Shown one piece after another: positions 9,079-17,018 of a stretch of 59,589 nt of DNA. This DNA comes from Lentisphaeria bacterium (GTDB taxonomy: Bacteria; Verrucomicrobiota; Lentisphaeria; Victivallales; UBA1829), in NCBI GenBank assembly GCA_017646015.1, contig JAGCNI010000054.1, positions 1 through 59,589 on the forward strand, written 5' to 3'. Position numbers and translations under genes: made by a program. The notes beneath the pieces were generated by a model. It did no database searches. It saw nothing but the letters and a program-made list of their open reading frames with translations, and was not told the origin of the DNA. How positions within the stretch are numbered: the stretch's first letter is position 1; the number at the start of each line of letters is the position of its first letter.

Positions 9079-9091
9079 GATACAACTCCTC

Positions 9092-10492
9092 TCAGAAGAT
9101 AAAATAAATGAACGGGTTATAACTTTGGGTTGTCAATGCAAGAAGAGCAATCCCGAATATAAGAATACACCATAGCAATTTCCACCAGGTCAGTCTTCTG
9201 GTAAAATCCCAACTCTGCGGAAAACACCAAATCACAATTCCGGCAAGAATGAAATGTAAAACATACCATGGGCTGAAAATCAAACCGCGGGCAACAGTAC
9301 CTCCGGAAGCAACGACAGGCGTAAACATGCATTGTAAATAACGCCATGCATCGGGCAAAGTATCAGCGCGGAAAAAGACCCAGGCAATAAGAACAATAAA
9401 AAAGGTAATCAGCACTTGCAGAACTTTTGGAAATTTCTGATAGAGACTTTCTTTTCCCAATGAACGCTCAAAAGCAAGATAACCGCCATGGATCCCCCCC
9501 CAAATCAGAAAATTCCAACTGGCACCATGCCATAAGCCGCCTAAAAGCATAACTAACGCCAAATTGATATAAGTGCGAACCTCTCCTTTCCGATTCCCCC
9601 CCAACGGGATATAAAGATAATCTTTGAGCCAGGTGGAAAGTGAAATATGCCAACGCCGCCAAAATTCTGTAACAGACAATGATTTATAAGGAGAATCAAA
9701 GTTTTTCGCGAAAACAAATCCAAGCATCAGCCCCAAACCAATCGCCATATCACTGTATCCGGAAAAGTCAAAATAAATCTGAAATGCATACGCCACAGCC
9801 CCATACCACGCATCAAATGTATCCACGATCCCCGCATTGAATGTAGTATCTGCAATCTTTCCGCAAGGATTCGCCAACAAAACCTTTTTACCCATTCCCA
9901 ACATGAAAAAAGTAATCCCACGAGCAAATTTTTCCAGTGTATGAGTGCGTTTTTGCAACTGATCGGCAACCTCCTGGAAACGGATAATCGGACCGGCAAC
10001 CAACTGAGGAAACATCGAAACATAACAGGCATAATCAATAAAATTACGAACAACTTTAGCCTCCCCTCGATAAATATCAATCACATAACTCATACTCTGA
10101 AAAGTATAAAAACTGATCCCCAACGGTAATACAACCCGGAAAAATCCAGCATATTGCGCTTCAGGAATCCCCATCAATCCCATCAATGCATTATAATTTT
10201 CCATTCCAAAATTAAAATACTTGAAAAATCCAAGGATTGATAACCCACAAACAATCGAAATACCGGCGAATAATTTCTTCCGGTGCGGATATGCCTCAAT
10301 TAAACGTCCATTCGTATAATCAACCGTCGTATTGAACAACATCAACAGACAAAAATAGGGATTTGCCCAGCCATAAAACAAATAACTGAACAAAGTCAGA
10401 ACGAAATGTTTCCAACTGCGCGGACTCAAATAATAAAACAACAATACTGTCGGCAGAAAGAAAAATAAAAATATATAACTAGAAAAAACCAT
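9092..10492 (-). CDS. MBOAT-family O-acyltransferase (AlgI/PatA-like)
   Basis: This polytopic membrane protein of 466 residues has the normal AlgI length. Hallmarks are FDFSGYSDMAIGLGLMLGF, FWRRWHISLSTWLKDYLYIP with His282, and LGGLWHGASWNFLIWGG with His322, the MBOAT catalytic His. AlgI-type proteins take acetyl from a cytoplasmic donor and pass it across the membrane to SGNH partners. It lies in the middle of the operon, between the 829-residue SGNH gene upstream (18-bp gap) and two further SGNH genes downstream. All expected catalytic features are present, so it is probably functional. Confidence 0.93.
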   Translation of the reverse strand: MVFSSYIFLFFFLPTVLLFYYLSPRSWKHFVLTLFSYLFYGWANPYFCLLMLFNTTVDYTNGRLIEAYPHRKKLFAGISIVCGLSILGFFKYFNFGMENYNALMGLMGIPEAQYAGFFRVVLPLGISFYTFQSMSYVIDIYRGEAKVVRNFIDYACYVSMFPQLVAGPIIRFQEVADQLQKRTHTLEKFARGITFFMLGMGKKVLLANPCGKIADTTFNAGIVDTFDAWYGAVAYAFQIYFDFSGYSDMAIGLGLMLGFVFAKNFDSPYKSLSVTEFWRRWHISLSTWLKDYLYIPLGGNRKGEVRTYINLALVMLLGGLWHGASWNFLIWGGIHGGYLAFERSLGKESLYQKFPKVLQVLITFFIVLIAWVFFRADTLPDAWRYLQCMFTPVVASGGTVARGLIFSPWYVLHFILAGIVIWCFPQSWDFTRRLTWWKLLWCILIFGIALLALTTQSYNPFIYFIF

Positions 10493-10510
10493 CTTCTTTA
10501 ACTCCTTCTA

Positions 10511-13000
10511 TTATTGGTAAAGCTGGATATTTCCAAACGCAATTACAGTTCCAGGTTTGCCAGTCAATTCTATTTCCAATTCTTTGACTGCTTTCGGTAA
10601 TTTGACCATTACCTTATCTAATTTATGATAAAACTCCATTTCACGCAATTCAATCTTTTCACCATTCACCATTCCAATCACAGGATCACGCCCGAAAGCA
10701 CAAGCAGAAAGCTGCAATGCCATCGCTTTGGAATAATTAATTTTCTGATCGGCTATATTTTTCCGGATGCGAACCTTTCCAGATGCCGGAATTTTGAAAA
10801 ACGCACTGTTGGGAAGAAGTTTTGAATAAGATTTATCAGTAAAATTCCCTTCTTTTATCTGCATCTCTCCAACCAACCCATATTCAGAAAGCAATTTCAT
10901 CATTGAATCATAATGATCTGCATTGACAAAATTGACTCTGTAAATATAATCTACTGACATAACAAAAATAATTATCTTTTTATTTTTCAGATAGAATTCA
11001 GGGTTGTGAAATATATTCGTAAAACCGGAATCCGCAATCGCATTACCGCTGATACGGTAAGACATAACAGGAGCGGAAAGTTTTTGTGTCAACAGAGAAG
11101 GAACGGAATCCGGTGCGCCCATAGGCGTCTGCAAAAAAGAATTTCCCAACAATAAAACAGCCGAATCAGGATTGGGAAAAATTTCTTTTTTATCATATAA
11201 AATCCGACGGCATTTGTATGATTTTCCCGCAGTATTTTTCCCGATATCACAGTTGAATGGAAAAAGATATTGCGGAGATTCTCCATATACATGAGCAGCC
11301 TGATCCTCTGAAAAACGATTTTTATCCAATACTTTCGGCAAATCATAACGTCCCAATCTGCGCGATAAAATATCAGTCAATACATCTTGTGTTGTGTCTG
11401 ATGGATGATCATCGTATGGATAAAAATATGCCCATGGATAACGATTATAATTGGAAATAATTGAATCAGCGAAATAAAAAGTTTCAATACCATTTTGCAA
11501 GAAATCCCGAACAACAAATGCAGAAACAAAATCAGGAACAGCCCTGAAATCACGATTTATGACCCGTGATGCGATATTAAAAAAATTAGGAATTACACAG
11601 ACCATAAACTGACAGCCATTTGCATTAAAAAATTTCTGAAGGCTCTGCAAAGCTTTGATATTCTGTCGCTGTAATCTGGGAATAGTGCCTATCAATTGAT
11701 GATGTTCCGGCAAAGTCCAAAAAGAATTATCAATGTTACGCCAGACATAACGGTACTTTTTACCGGAATCTATTCTCTCTAAACGATTATATTCCGGGGG
11801 ATCTTTCTGCTTTTCTGCAGTCCAGACGGCTGTAAATTTTTTATTGTATTCTGCATATTTTTCAGCTGGATATTCTTTCAACATCTGATTGATTCTTTGC
11901 AACTCGCTTGAAATTGCCGATGCTTGATCTTTTTTCATCTTCTCTGTTAATGCAGAATTGATCTGCAATTCAAAAATTGAATCATATTTTTGTTTCCCTG
12001 AAAAAGCTATGTTTGATTTTATCGCAGAAAACCCATAAATCTTTTCAATATCCAAAGAATAATAGTTGTCTAATTCAAATAAACTCAAATCATCTGCCTG
12101 CTGAATATTTTTCTTCTCTTCCGGCAAGGAATCAAATGATACAATATTGCACCGAATAAAATCTCCAACTTTTAAATTATTGGTATTAAACAGTTTATAT
12201 TTTTTAAATCCCTCTACAATCAACTGTATTTCTTTCGGACATGGATTCCCTTTTAAGATATTCATTGCTTTGAAATGAAGAGTATAACGACAATCAGGAT
12301 AGCTGCTCTTTGCAGGGTCTGGAAGCTGACTGCGAGCAACAATTACGCCTTCAACAACAGAAATTCCTTCCTTTTTTAATTCCCGTTTTCTACCATTGTA
12401 AACTTCAAATTTATCAAAAACAACGTCCCCGACAACTCGAAACATTCCACGGAAACCAACTCCGGTAAGCGGAAATCTTACAGGAACATCTACCGTCACC
12501 CGCTCTCCTCTGGTCAAAACAACATCACGATCCCAGAATTCGCCATATTGAACGGTTCCATAACGGAATGACCCCACTGCAATTTTAGATTTTTTACAAG
12601 AAGCATCACTCGGCATACGCATAGTAATCCGAAATATATAATCCTGTTGCTCGTAAGTTTGCGGAATTCCTGCGCCATAAATAGTAAGAGGTGTTACTGC
12701 TTGAATACGCAAAAAATCTTTTTCTGCTCCAATCCGGGTTGCATGATCCAACCCCCACCAACCAATATCCCATCCGGTAGGAAGATGAATAGACTTCAAG
12801 ACAGAGGACGGAAGATTTTTCTTTTTTACTGAATCTGCACACCAGGCTGGAACACCTAAATGAATCAGTTTTTCAAAATTTTCTTCTAAAATACGTTCTC
12901 CTACAGGAGTTGTTTTCCCCCATACAGGGATCAAAGAAAAACACATACTCAATAAAATAAGAACATAATATTTTACCGCAAAAGTCCCTATCATCTGCAT
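10511..13000 (-). CDS. Large AlgJ-like SGNH protein with extra beta-rich domains (829 aa)
   Basis: The protein has an N-terminal signal or anchor segment (about residues 6-28). A carbohydrate-binding-like beta region (about 40-200) and a second beta region (about 215-330) follow, then a charged helical stretch (about 350-400). The SGNH-type core covers about 430-690, with FYPYDDHPSD near residue 530 and VLLLGNSFLQTP near residue 620 as the D-H and Ser motifs. A C-terminal beta domain follows. It is much longer than AlgJ or AlgX. As first gene behind a good promoter it heads the O-acetylation operon. The coding sequence looks clearly more A/T-rich than the neighbouring acc genes, in keeping with a mobile cassette. 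The domain limits are read by eye. Confidence 0.7.
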   Translation of the reverse strand: MQMIGTFAVKYYVLILLSMCFSLIPVWGKTTPVGERILEENFEKLIHLGVPAWCADSVKKKNLPSSVLKSIHLPTGWDIGWWGLDHATRIGAEKDFLRIQAVTPLTIYGAGIPQTYEQQDYIFRITMRMPSDASCKKSKIAVGSFRYGTVQYGEFWDRDVVLTRGERVTVDVPVRFPLTGVGFRGMFRVVGDVVFDKFEVYNGRKRELKKEGISVVEGVIVARSQLPDPAKSSYPDCRYTLHFKAMNILKGNPCPKEIQLIVEGFKKYKLFNTNNLKVGDFIRCNIVSFDSLPEEKKNIQQADDLSLFELDNYYSLDIEKIYGFSAIKSNIAFSGKQKYDSIFELQINSALTEKMKKDQASAISSELQRINQMLKEYPAEKYAEYNKKFTAVWTAEKQKDPPEYNRLERIDSGKKYRYVWRNIDNSFWTLPEHHQLIGTIPRLQRQNIKALQSLQKFFNANGCQFMVCVIPNFFNIASRVINRDFRAVPDFVSAFVVRDFLQNGIETFYFADSIISNYNRYPWAYFYPYDDHPSDTTQDVLTDILSRRLGRYDLPKVLDKNRFSEDQAAHVYGESPQYLFPFNCDIGKNTAGKSYKCRRILYDKKEIFPNPDSAVLLLGNSFLQTPMGAPDSVPSLLTQKLSAPVMSYRISGNAIADSGFTNIFHNPEFYLKNKKIIIFVMSVDYIYRVNFVNADHYDSMMKLLSEYGLVGEMQIKEGNFTDKSYSKLLPNSAFFKIPASGKVRIRKNIADQKINYSKAMALQLSACAFGRDPVIGMVNGEKIELREMEFYHKLDKVMVKLPKAVKELEIELTGKPGTVIAFGNIQLYQ

Positions 13001-13053
13001 AATAAAATTACTCCGTCAAATAAAAATGTGGTAGTCGTGATAATAAATAGAAT

Positions 13054-13082
13054 AATATATCATAATTTATTATCTTTTTCAA
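13054..13082 (-). promoter_or_regulatory. Promoter of the O-acetylation operon
   Basis: On the minus strand TTGAAA (13082-13077), a 17-bp spacer and TATATT (13059-13054) lie 54 bp upstream of the start at 13000. It falls inside the pair of direct repeats, so promoter and genes form one bracketed unit. Confidence 0.6.
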
Positions 13083-13103
13083 GTATGATTACAATCCTGA
13101 ATA

Positions 13104-13170
13104 CAAACAAAAAATTCTGTGTCGGAAAAAGACACAGACTTTTTTGTTTGTAAGATTCGATCTGGATCAA
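13104..13170. repeat. Direct repeat copy B (67 bp) upstream of the acetylation operon promoter
   Basis: Same element as 6498-6563, in the same orientation. The conserved part continues about 21 bases beyond the hairpin, so the similarity is not explained by terminator function alone. It starts 22 bp upstream of the acetylation promoter and ends 10 bp from the stop of the AmaP-like gene. Confidence 0.9.
13105..13149. terminator. Hairpin terminator after the Asp23/AmaP operon
   Basis: AAACAAAAAATTCTGTGT pairs with ACACAGACTTTTTTGTTT with one mismatch in 18. Read on the minus strand it follows the stop at 13180 and ends in T-rich sequence, so it would close the aas-aroQ-acc-asp23 unit. Confidence 0.8.
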
Positions 13171-13179
13171 ACGATATAC

Positions 13180-13623
13180 TCAATTACCATGGGGAATTTT
13201 CAAATCGATCCGTTTGATATTTTCAATTCCGAAAGATGTTTTCAAGGAATCCAGAATACGGCTCTGGAACATTTCTGACTGCTCTAAGACAGAACCGTTT
13301 CCGGGGATATAAAAAATCTTGATCCGTAAAACCAAATCTCCTTTTTCTTCCGTCAGAACGACTTTGGAAATCGTCAAACCGGAAAAATCATCCTGCAGAG
13401 AACGAACCAGATCTCCGATTGCTGCTGCCGCAATAAAAAGAGATCCATGCGGAGTCGATAATGTAACTCCGGCTATTTTCTTTTCGATCCGGAAAACCAA
13501 TCTCAATATGGCAAACAGAAACAACAGAATAAATACCAGAACCAAGGCAAATAAACCGCCGCACAGAAACAAATTCAAGGAATGACTGTCCAGTGTGGAT
13601 ATGTACTGTATAAACTCTCTCAT
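13180..13623 (-). CDS. AmaP-like membrane anchor for Asp23 proteins
   Basis: This 147-residue protein has one strong membrane segment (about residues 17-45, LNLFLCGGLFALVLVFILLF). A soluble C-terminal domain follows in which SLFIAAAAIGDLVRSLQDDF and VLRIKIFYIPG resemble the alkaline-shock membrane anchor AmaP and, distantly, the Asp23 fold. AmaP holds Asp23 at the membrane in Gram-positive bacteria. It is 27 bp downstream of two Asp23-family genes, which supports the assignment. A role in envelope stress or in organising lipid synthesis is an inference from the neighbouring acc and aas genes. Confidence 0.7.
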   Translation of the reverse strand: MREFIQYISTLDSHSLNLFLCGGLFALVLVFILLFLFAILRLVFRIEKKIAGVTLSTPHGSLFIAAAAIGDLVRSLQDDFSGLTISKVVLTEEKGDLVLRIKIFYIPGNGSVLEQSEMFQSRILDSLKTSFGIENIKRIDLKIPHGN

Positions 13624-13650
13624 GGTCTGTTCTCCTTATTCTTCAGAATA

Positions 13651-14085
13651 TTATTCGTCAATTACGGCAACATCTTCTTCCGGGGGATCCTCAAGATCAG
13701 CAATCACAACATCGATCCGCGGGACCTGCATTCCTGTGATTTTGAAGATTTCGGCGGTCACTGCGGTTTGGACAGCACGGGCAACATCCGGCACAAATAC
13801 ACCATAAGCAGCAATGATCCGGACTTCCACATTGACAGCATTCTCGCCCATTTCAATGTTGATGGAACGATCCAGGACTTTATTGCTTCCGACAAATTCG
13901 GCGATATTATCGACCAGCATGTTGCCGGCAAGACGAATCACTCCCGGAACAGAACAGGTTGCTTTCCGGATAATGGATGCAACCACACTTTCATGAACCT
14001 TGACCACTCCAGCCACGGCAGCGGTTTTCACAGATGAACCATCCGGAAATACACTTCTGTTGCTCTTGGCATCATCTCTATTCAT
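13651..14085 (-). CDS. Asp23/Gls24 family envelope stress response protein (second copy)
   Basis: With the start at 14085 the protein has 144 residues. This start follows a GGGGAGGGG ribosome-binding site. The longer reading from 14154 would overlap the upstream gene by 50 bp and lacks such a site. The Asp23 core is clear: VHESVVASIIRKATCSVPGV, LVDNIAEFVGSNKVLDRSI and VNVEVRIIAAYGVFVPDVAR. The C-terminus is acidic (EDPPEEDVAVIDE). It is a tandem paralogue of the upstream gene, and Asp23 proteins are abundant peripheral membrane stress proteins of uncertain mechanism. Confidence 0.85.
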   Translation of the reverse strand: MNRDDAKSNRSVFPDGSSVKTAAVAGVVKVHESVVASIIRKATCSVPGVIRLAGNMLVDNIAEFVGSNKVLDRSINIEMGENAVNVEVRIIAAYGVFVPDVARAVQTAVTAEIFKITGMQVPRIDVVIADLEDPPEEDVAVIDE

Positions 14086-14104
14086 ATTACAGTCCCCTCC
14101 CCTG

Positions 14105-14548
14105 TTATTCTTCCTCGATTTCTTCTTGTTCAGGAATGGTTTCTTCGATTTCACGAATCGTTACATTCACTGAATCCACATCTATACCGGTCAGTTCGCC
14201 AATTCTGTCTGCGATCTGTTCCTGCACTTCGGCAGCCACAGTCGGCAGAGATACGCCATAACGGATATTGATCGAGAGATCAACAGATACGGAATTCTTC
14301 CGGATCAAAATCTGAATGGAACGATCCTGTATTTTTTTGCTTCCGACAATTTCAGCGATATTGTCAACGATACTGTTCCCCGTGATCCGGGTCACGCCTT
14401 CCACTTCACAAGCGGCACGCCGCACGATTGCGGACAACGCTGTGGCAGAAATACGGATCGCACCATTATCTGCGGATTCAGCCGGCAGAACTGCCTCCTG
14501 ATACACTGTTTCCTTTACAGGATGTTTTGTTTTGAGCTTTACTGTCAT
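14105..14548 (-). CDS. Asp23/Gls24 family envelope stress response protein (first copy)
   Basis: This 147-residue protein has the Asp23 core: ISATALSAIVRRAACEVEGV, SIVDNIAEIVGSKKIQDRSI and SINIRYGVSLPTVAAEVQEQ. It ends in a glutamate-rich tail. An AAAGGAG ribosome-binding site precedes the start. It follows accC by 42 bp on the same strand. In Firmicutes, asp23-type genes also neighbour accB-accC, so the linkage is conserved across phyla, although finding the family in a presumed two-membrane bacterium is less usual. It is clearly paralogous to the next gene and probably came from tandem duplication. Confidence 0.88.
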   Translation of the reverse strand: MTVKLKTKHPVKETVYQEAVLPAESADNGAIRISATALSAIVRRAACEVEGVTRITGNSIVDNIAEIVGSKKIQDRSIQILIRKNSVSVDLSINIRYGVSLPTVAAEVQEQIADRIGELTGIDVDSVNVTIREIEETIPEQEEIEEE

Positions 14549-14590
14549 CTGGAAAATCTCCTTTTGGTAAGTAGAGATACCGGGTTGGCA

Positions 14591-15961
14591 TTACTCATTA
14601 TTCTGTTTTACGAAAGTTCCACTCTTGATCAAGCGTTCAATGAAGCCAGTATCATAATGTCCTTCAATAAATTCCCGTGTTCCAATCAGGAACTGTTCAA
14701 ACGGGATCGTGGTGTTGACACCCTCAATCAGGAATTCAGAAAGAGCACGGCTGCAGATGGCTATCGCTTCTTCACGGGTTCTGCCGTGAACGATCAGCTT
14801 GCCGATCATGCTGTCATAATGCGGCGGAATCTTGTACCCGGTATAAGCATGGGAATCAACACGGACACCCAAGCCGCCCGGAGGATTGTAAAATTTGATC
14901 TGTCCCGGAGACGGCGTAAAGTTATTATACGGATTTTCCGCATTGATACGGCACTCGATCGCATGACCGTTGATATTGATCTGTTTCTGAGTCATGGAAA
15001 GTTTTTCTCCGGCTGCAATACGGATCTGTTCCTTGATAATATCAATACCGGTGATCATTTCTGTAACCGGATGTTCGACCTGAACACGGGTATTCATTTC
15101 CATGAAATAGAACTGATCATCATCGCCCAGCAGGAACTCGATCGTACCGGCGCTGACATATTTCGCGGCTTTGGCTGCTTTGACAGCGGCTTCGCCCATT
15201 TTTTTCCGGAGAGCCGGAGTCAATGCGGGAGAAGGAGATTCTTCGATCAATTTCTGATGACGGCGCTGCAGACTGCAGTCACGTTCGCCGAGATGAAGAA
15301 CATTTCCAAAAGAGTCCGCCAGAATCTGCACTTCGATATGACGGGGATTGGAAATGAATTTTTCGATGTAAACTTCCCCGTTTCCGAATGCGCGTTCTGC
15401 TTCTGTGATCGCAGCATGATACCCCTGCAACAGGCTGGCATCATTGTGGGCGATACGCATCCCGCGTCCACCGCCTCCGGCAGAGGCTTTGATGATCACA
15501 GGATATTTCAGAGAATGAGCGATTTTCAGAGCTTCTTCTTCAGAATTGATCAAACCATTGCTGCCCGGTGTCACAGGTACCCCGGCTTTACGCATGGTGT
15601 CACGGGCATTGGATTTATCTCCCATAGCACGCATCATATCCGCATCCGGACCGATAAAGGTAATGTTACAGCTTTTGCAGACTTCAGCGAAATGGGCATT
15701 TTCAGACAGAAATCCGTAACCGGGATGAATAGCATCCACATCACAGATTTCAGCAACACTGATGATCCGTTCGATCAGCAGATAACTTGCCGTGGAAGGA
15801 GGCGCACCGATACAAACAGCCTGATCCGCAAGACGGACCGGAAGACTGTCCTCATCCGCCTGGGAATATGCGAGAACCGTTTTGATCCCCATCTCTTTGC
15901 AGGCACGGATGATACGAAGTGCGATCTCCCCGCGGTTGGCAATCAGAATTTTATTAAACAT
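14591..15961 (-). CDS. accC: Acetyl-CoA carboxylase, biotin carboxylase subunit
   Basis: The 456-residue protein carries out ATP-dependent carboxylation of biotin on AccB, the first step of malonyl-CoA formation. It starts with [20 protein letters not shown], has the ATP-grasp glycine-rich loop [12 protein letters not shown] near residue 165, and [14 protein letters not shown] near residue 290, which contains active-site and metal-binding residues. Length and motifs are typical. It lies 26 bp downstream of accB. The carboxyltransferase genes accA and accD are not in the window. Malonyl-CoA made here could also feed the polyketide-like cluster at 35.5-59 kb. Confidence 0.97.
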   Translation of the reverse strand: MFNKILIANRGEIALRIIRACKEMGIKTVLAYSQADEDSLPVRLADQAVCIGAPPSTASYLLIERIISVAEICDVDAIHPGYGFLSENAHFAEVCKSCNITFIGPDADMMRAMGDKSNARDTMRKAGVPVTPGSNGLINSEEEALKIAHSLKYPVIIKASAGGGGRGMRIAHNDASLLQGYHAAITEAERAFGNGEVYIEKFISNPRHIEVQILADSFGNVLHLGERDCSLQRRHQKLIEESPSPALTPALRKKMGEAAVKAAKAAKYVSAGTIEFLLGDDDQFYFMEMNTRVQVEHPVTEMITGIDIIKEQIRIAAGEKLSMTQKQININGHAIECRINAENPYNNFTPSPGQIKFYNPPGGLGVRVDSHAYTGYKIPPHYDSMIGKLIVHGRTREEAIAICSRALSEFLIEGVNTTIPFEQFLIGTREFIEGHYDTGFIERLIKSGTFVKQNNE

Positions 15962-15987
15962 AATCTCTCCGGATACGGTTCAACACA

Positions 15988-16461
15988 TTATTCAAGCACG
16001 AAAAGCGGCTGTCCATATTCAACCGGCTGACCGTTTTCCACGAGGATTTCTTTGATCACGCCGCTTTTTTCCGCTTTGATTTCATTCATCACTTTCATGG
16101 CTTCCACAATGCAGATCGTCTGATCTGCTTCCACTTTGGAGCCGATCTTCACAAAGGGTTCAGCACCCGGAGCAGAAGAACGGTAGAAAGTTCCGACGAT
16201 CGGAGATTCGATCATCTTGGATTTATCCACGGCAGCCGGAGCAGCCGGTGCAGGCGGTGCAGCAGGGGCAACAGGGGCAGCCGGGGCAGCCGGAGCGGCA
16301 GCAACAGGAGCGGCAGCAACCGCAGGAACAGCAGTCACAACAGCAGCATTGGCTGAACCGCGACGAATGCAGAGATGCATATCTTCCGCTTCAATTTTGA
16401 ATTCTGTCAAGTCGTTTTCGGACATCAGCTTCACGATGTTTTTAATCTCTTCAAACTTCAT
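15988..16461 (-). CDS. accB: Biotin carboxyl carrier protein of acetyl-CoA carboxylase
   Basis: This 157-residue protein carries the biotin that shuttles carboxylate between the AccC and AccAD subunits. The N-terminal segment ([20 protein letters not shown]) is followed by a long Ala/Pro-rich linker (about residues 38-82). The C-terminal biotinyl domain has [15 protein letters not shown], in which Lys123 is the biotinylation site. The order accB-accC is the common bacterial arrangement. The upstream aroQ stop lies 28 bp away, so all these genes are probably one transcript. Confidence 0.97.
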   Translation of the reverse strand: MKFEEIKNIVKLMSENDLTEFKIEAEDMHLCIRRGSANAAVVTAVPAVAAAPVAAAPAAPAAPVAPAAPPAPAAPAAVDKSKMIESPIVGTFYRSSAPGAEPFVKIGSKVEADQTICIVEAMKVMNEIKAEKSGVIKEILVENGQPVEYGQPLFVLE

Positions 16462-16489
16462 CTTTCAATCCTGTTCTCTTTAAATATTT

Positions 16490-16936
16490 TCAATTTTTGG
16501 ATTTTATATGTCTGACCAGTGCACGCAACGCCCATTCATAGCCGTCGGCACCCAGTCCTGCGATCTGACCGATACAGACCGGTGCAGTCATTGATTTGTG
16601 TCTGAATTCCTCCCTTGCATGAATATTGCTCAGATGGATCTCGATCACCGGCAGACGTACACCCTCGATCGCATCCCGTATGGCAATACTCGTATGTGTA
16701 TATGCCGCAGGGTTCATCACGATCCCTGCACAACCTTCTGCAGCCGCATCCGCAACCGCATCCACAATAGAACCTTCATGATTGCTTTGAAAAAAAGTAA
16801 GCTCAACATCACATTCCGCAGCAACTTCACGCAAACGGGCTTCTATTGTATCGAGCGTCACATGCCCATACACTTCCACCTTTCTGCGCCCCAGCAACTG
16901 CAGATTCGGTCCATTGATCACTGCTATTTTTACCAT
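16490..16936 (-). CDS. aroQ: Type II 3-dehydroquinate dehydratase
   Basis: The 148-residue protein converts 3-dehydroquinate to 3-dehydroshikimate in the shikimate pathway. It shows every family signature: NGPNLQLLGRRKVEVYG at the N-terminus with the active-site Tyr, FFQSNHEGSIVDAV, MNPAAYTHTSIAIRDAI and PVIEIHLSNIHAREEFRHKS with the catalytic His. Length is typical. It lies between the Aas-like gene and accB on the same strand. An aroQ-accB-accC order is also seen in some Firmicutes and other bacteria. A link to aryl starter units for the polyene-like cluster is possible but not shown. Confidence 0.97.
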   Translation of the reverse strand: MVKIAVINGPNLQLLGRRKVEVYGHVTLDTIEARLREVAAECDVELTFFQSNHEGSIVDAVADAAAEGCAGIVMNPAAYTHTSIAIRDAIEGVRLPVIEIHLSNIHAREEFRHKSMTAPVCIGQIAGLGADGYEWALRALVRHIKSKN

Positions 16937-17018
16937 ACTATATCACACTTTCCGGATTTTTCCAGAAAATACTTTGCAATAGCATTGTTTCTATCTCAAA
17001 ATACTTCAAAAAATCCTG

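Noticed and set aside
14522-16030. 502-codon open frame on the plus strand opposite accC
   Set aside because: The minus strand encodes a textbook biotin carboxylase. The opposite frame has no family features and arises from the base composition of the real gene.
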